A stretch of 5,216 nucleotides of DNA from Pseudomonadota bacterium (lineage in GTDB: Bacteria; Myxococcota; UBA9042; PHBI01): positions 1 to 5,216 of the forward strand of contig SXIE01000005.1 of assembly GCA_005772945.1 (NCBI GenBank), given 5' to 3'. A program made the position numbers and the translations under genes. Shown piece after piece: positions 4,863-5,216 of the stretch (the stretch's first letter is position 1; the number at the start of each line of letters is the position of its first letter). Below the pieces are notes generated by a model. That model was given only the letters and a program-made list of their open reading frames with translations. It was not told where the DNA came from and did not search any database.

Positions 4863-5216
4863 TCAGAACTGCACGGTCGTGGCTTTGCCGGCGCTGACGG
4901 CGGCCTCGATCTCATTGGCGGTGCAGGTCGCGCCGCCGTAGTCGGCGATGTACGTCCCGGCGATGAGGGCGTACGAGCCGGCGGCGACCTGGCCGAGGCC
5001 CGTGCCCTCGACGCACGTGGTCGTGCCGGCGTCGTGGGTCGTTTGGAGGTCCGCGACCGAGCGCGAGGTGAGGACGAGGCTGCCGGTCTTGAGGGTGGTG
5101 ACCTTGCCGGTCTGGACCGTGAACGCGACGGACGGGCCGCCGTTGGCGTGCTGGAGTTTGTAGCTTCCGGCGGCGAGCGCGCGGAAGGAGTTGAGGTAGG
5201 CGTCCTCGAACTCGAC
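4863..5216 (-). CDS. Secreted-looking beta-repeat protein, C-terminal fragment
   Basis: The last 117 residues of a gene that enters from the right edge and ends with TGA at 4865-4863. The frame is open to the edge and almost all codons end in G or C, unlike the competing plus-strand frame. Two related units are visible. The first has AAGSYKL (15-21), then FTVQTGKVTTL (32-42). The second has AAGSYAL (78-84), then AAVSAGKATTV (105-115). Both units are Gly/Thr/Val-rich and look like short beta-sandwich or carboxypeptidase-regulatory-like repeats of extracellular proteins. Two cysteines, C68 and C98, could form a disulfide in the second unit, which fits export. The N-terminus, and therefore any signal peptide, lies outside the window. 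I do not recognise a named family. The TetR gene starts 65 nt downstream on the same strand, with its own candidate promoter between, so they may be separate transcription units. Confidence 0.75.
   Translation of the reverse strand, partial: VEFEDAYLNSFRALAAGSYKLQHANGGPSVAFTVQTGKVTTLKTGSLVLTSRSVADLQTTHDAGTTTCVEGTGLGQVAAGSYALIAGTYIADYGGATCTANEIEAAVSAGKATTVQF

Noticed and set aside
4258..4941. A 227-codon plus-strand frame opposite the TetR gene
   Set aside because: It is an Arg-rich shadow of the TetR coding strand; the minus-strand product has a textbook TetR domain.

Overview
The window is very GC-rich, and its coding frames have almost only G or C at third codon positions. It has compact intergenic gaps, an uncharacterised lipoprotein and a secreted-looking repeat protein. 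This suits a large-genome, high-GC Gram-negative bacterium. A myxobacterium-like lineage (Myxococcota/Polyangia) is my best guess, but no marker gene fixes the taxonomy.

Left part (1-1328, minus strand): a likely envelope-stress operon, read right to left. It starts with a 132-aa YbjN/CesT-chaperone-like protein (1328-930). After 19 nt comes a full-length PspA/IM30 protein (910-146), and after 40 nt the first 35 codons of an unidentified gene starting with GTG (105-1), cut by the window edge. A PspA protein supports stressed inner membranes, and the small upstream protein is probably its partner or regulator.

Divergent regulatory region (1329-1479): 151 bp between the PspA operon and a plus-strand lipoprotein gene. 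It holds a strong imperfect hairpin, GGAGGCA/TGCCTCC inverted repeats that could mask the first gene's ribosome binding site, a pair of 16-bp imperfect direct repeats, and candidate back-to-back promoters with overlapping -10 boxes.

Middle (1480-4050, plus strand): a 162-aa lipoprotein with a beta-sandwich-like domain, then two perfect 32-bp tandem copies of a palindromic unit filling most of the gap. Next is a 662-aa divergent malate synthase (A-type fold from end to end). It keeps the four expected catalytic and metal-binding residues (R244, E329, D357, D573) but has a changed family signature and extra segments.

Right part (4084-5216, minus strand): a 237-aa TetR-family regulator, convergent with the malate synthase-like gene and apparently without a ribosome binding site. 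Upstream of it, and cut by the right edge, is the last 117 residues of a secreted-looking protein with two internal beta-rich repeats.

I see no mobile element, CRISPR array, tRNA or rRNA. The most interesting items are the divergent malate synthase, the PspA operon leader with its possible translational switch, and the 32-bp palindromic tandem repeat.
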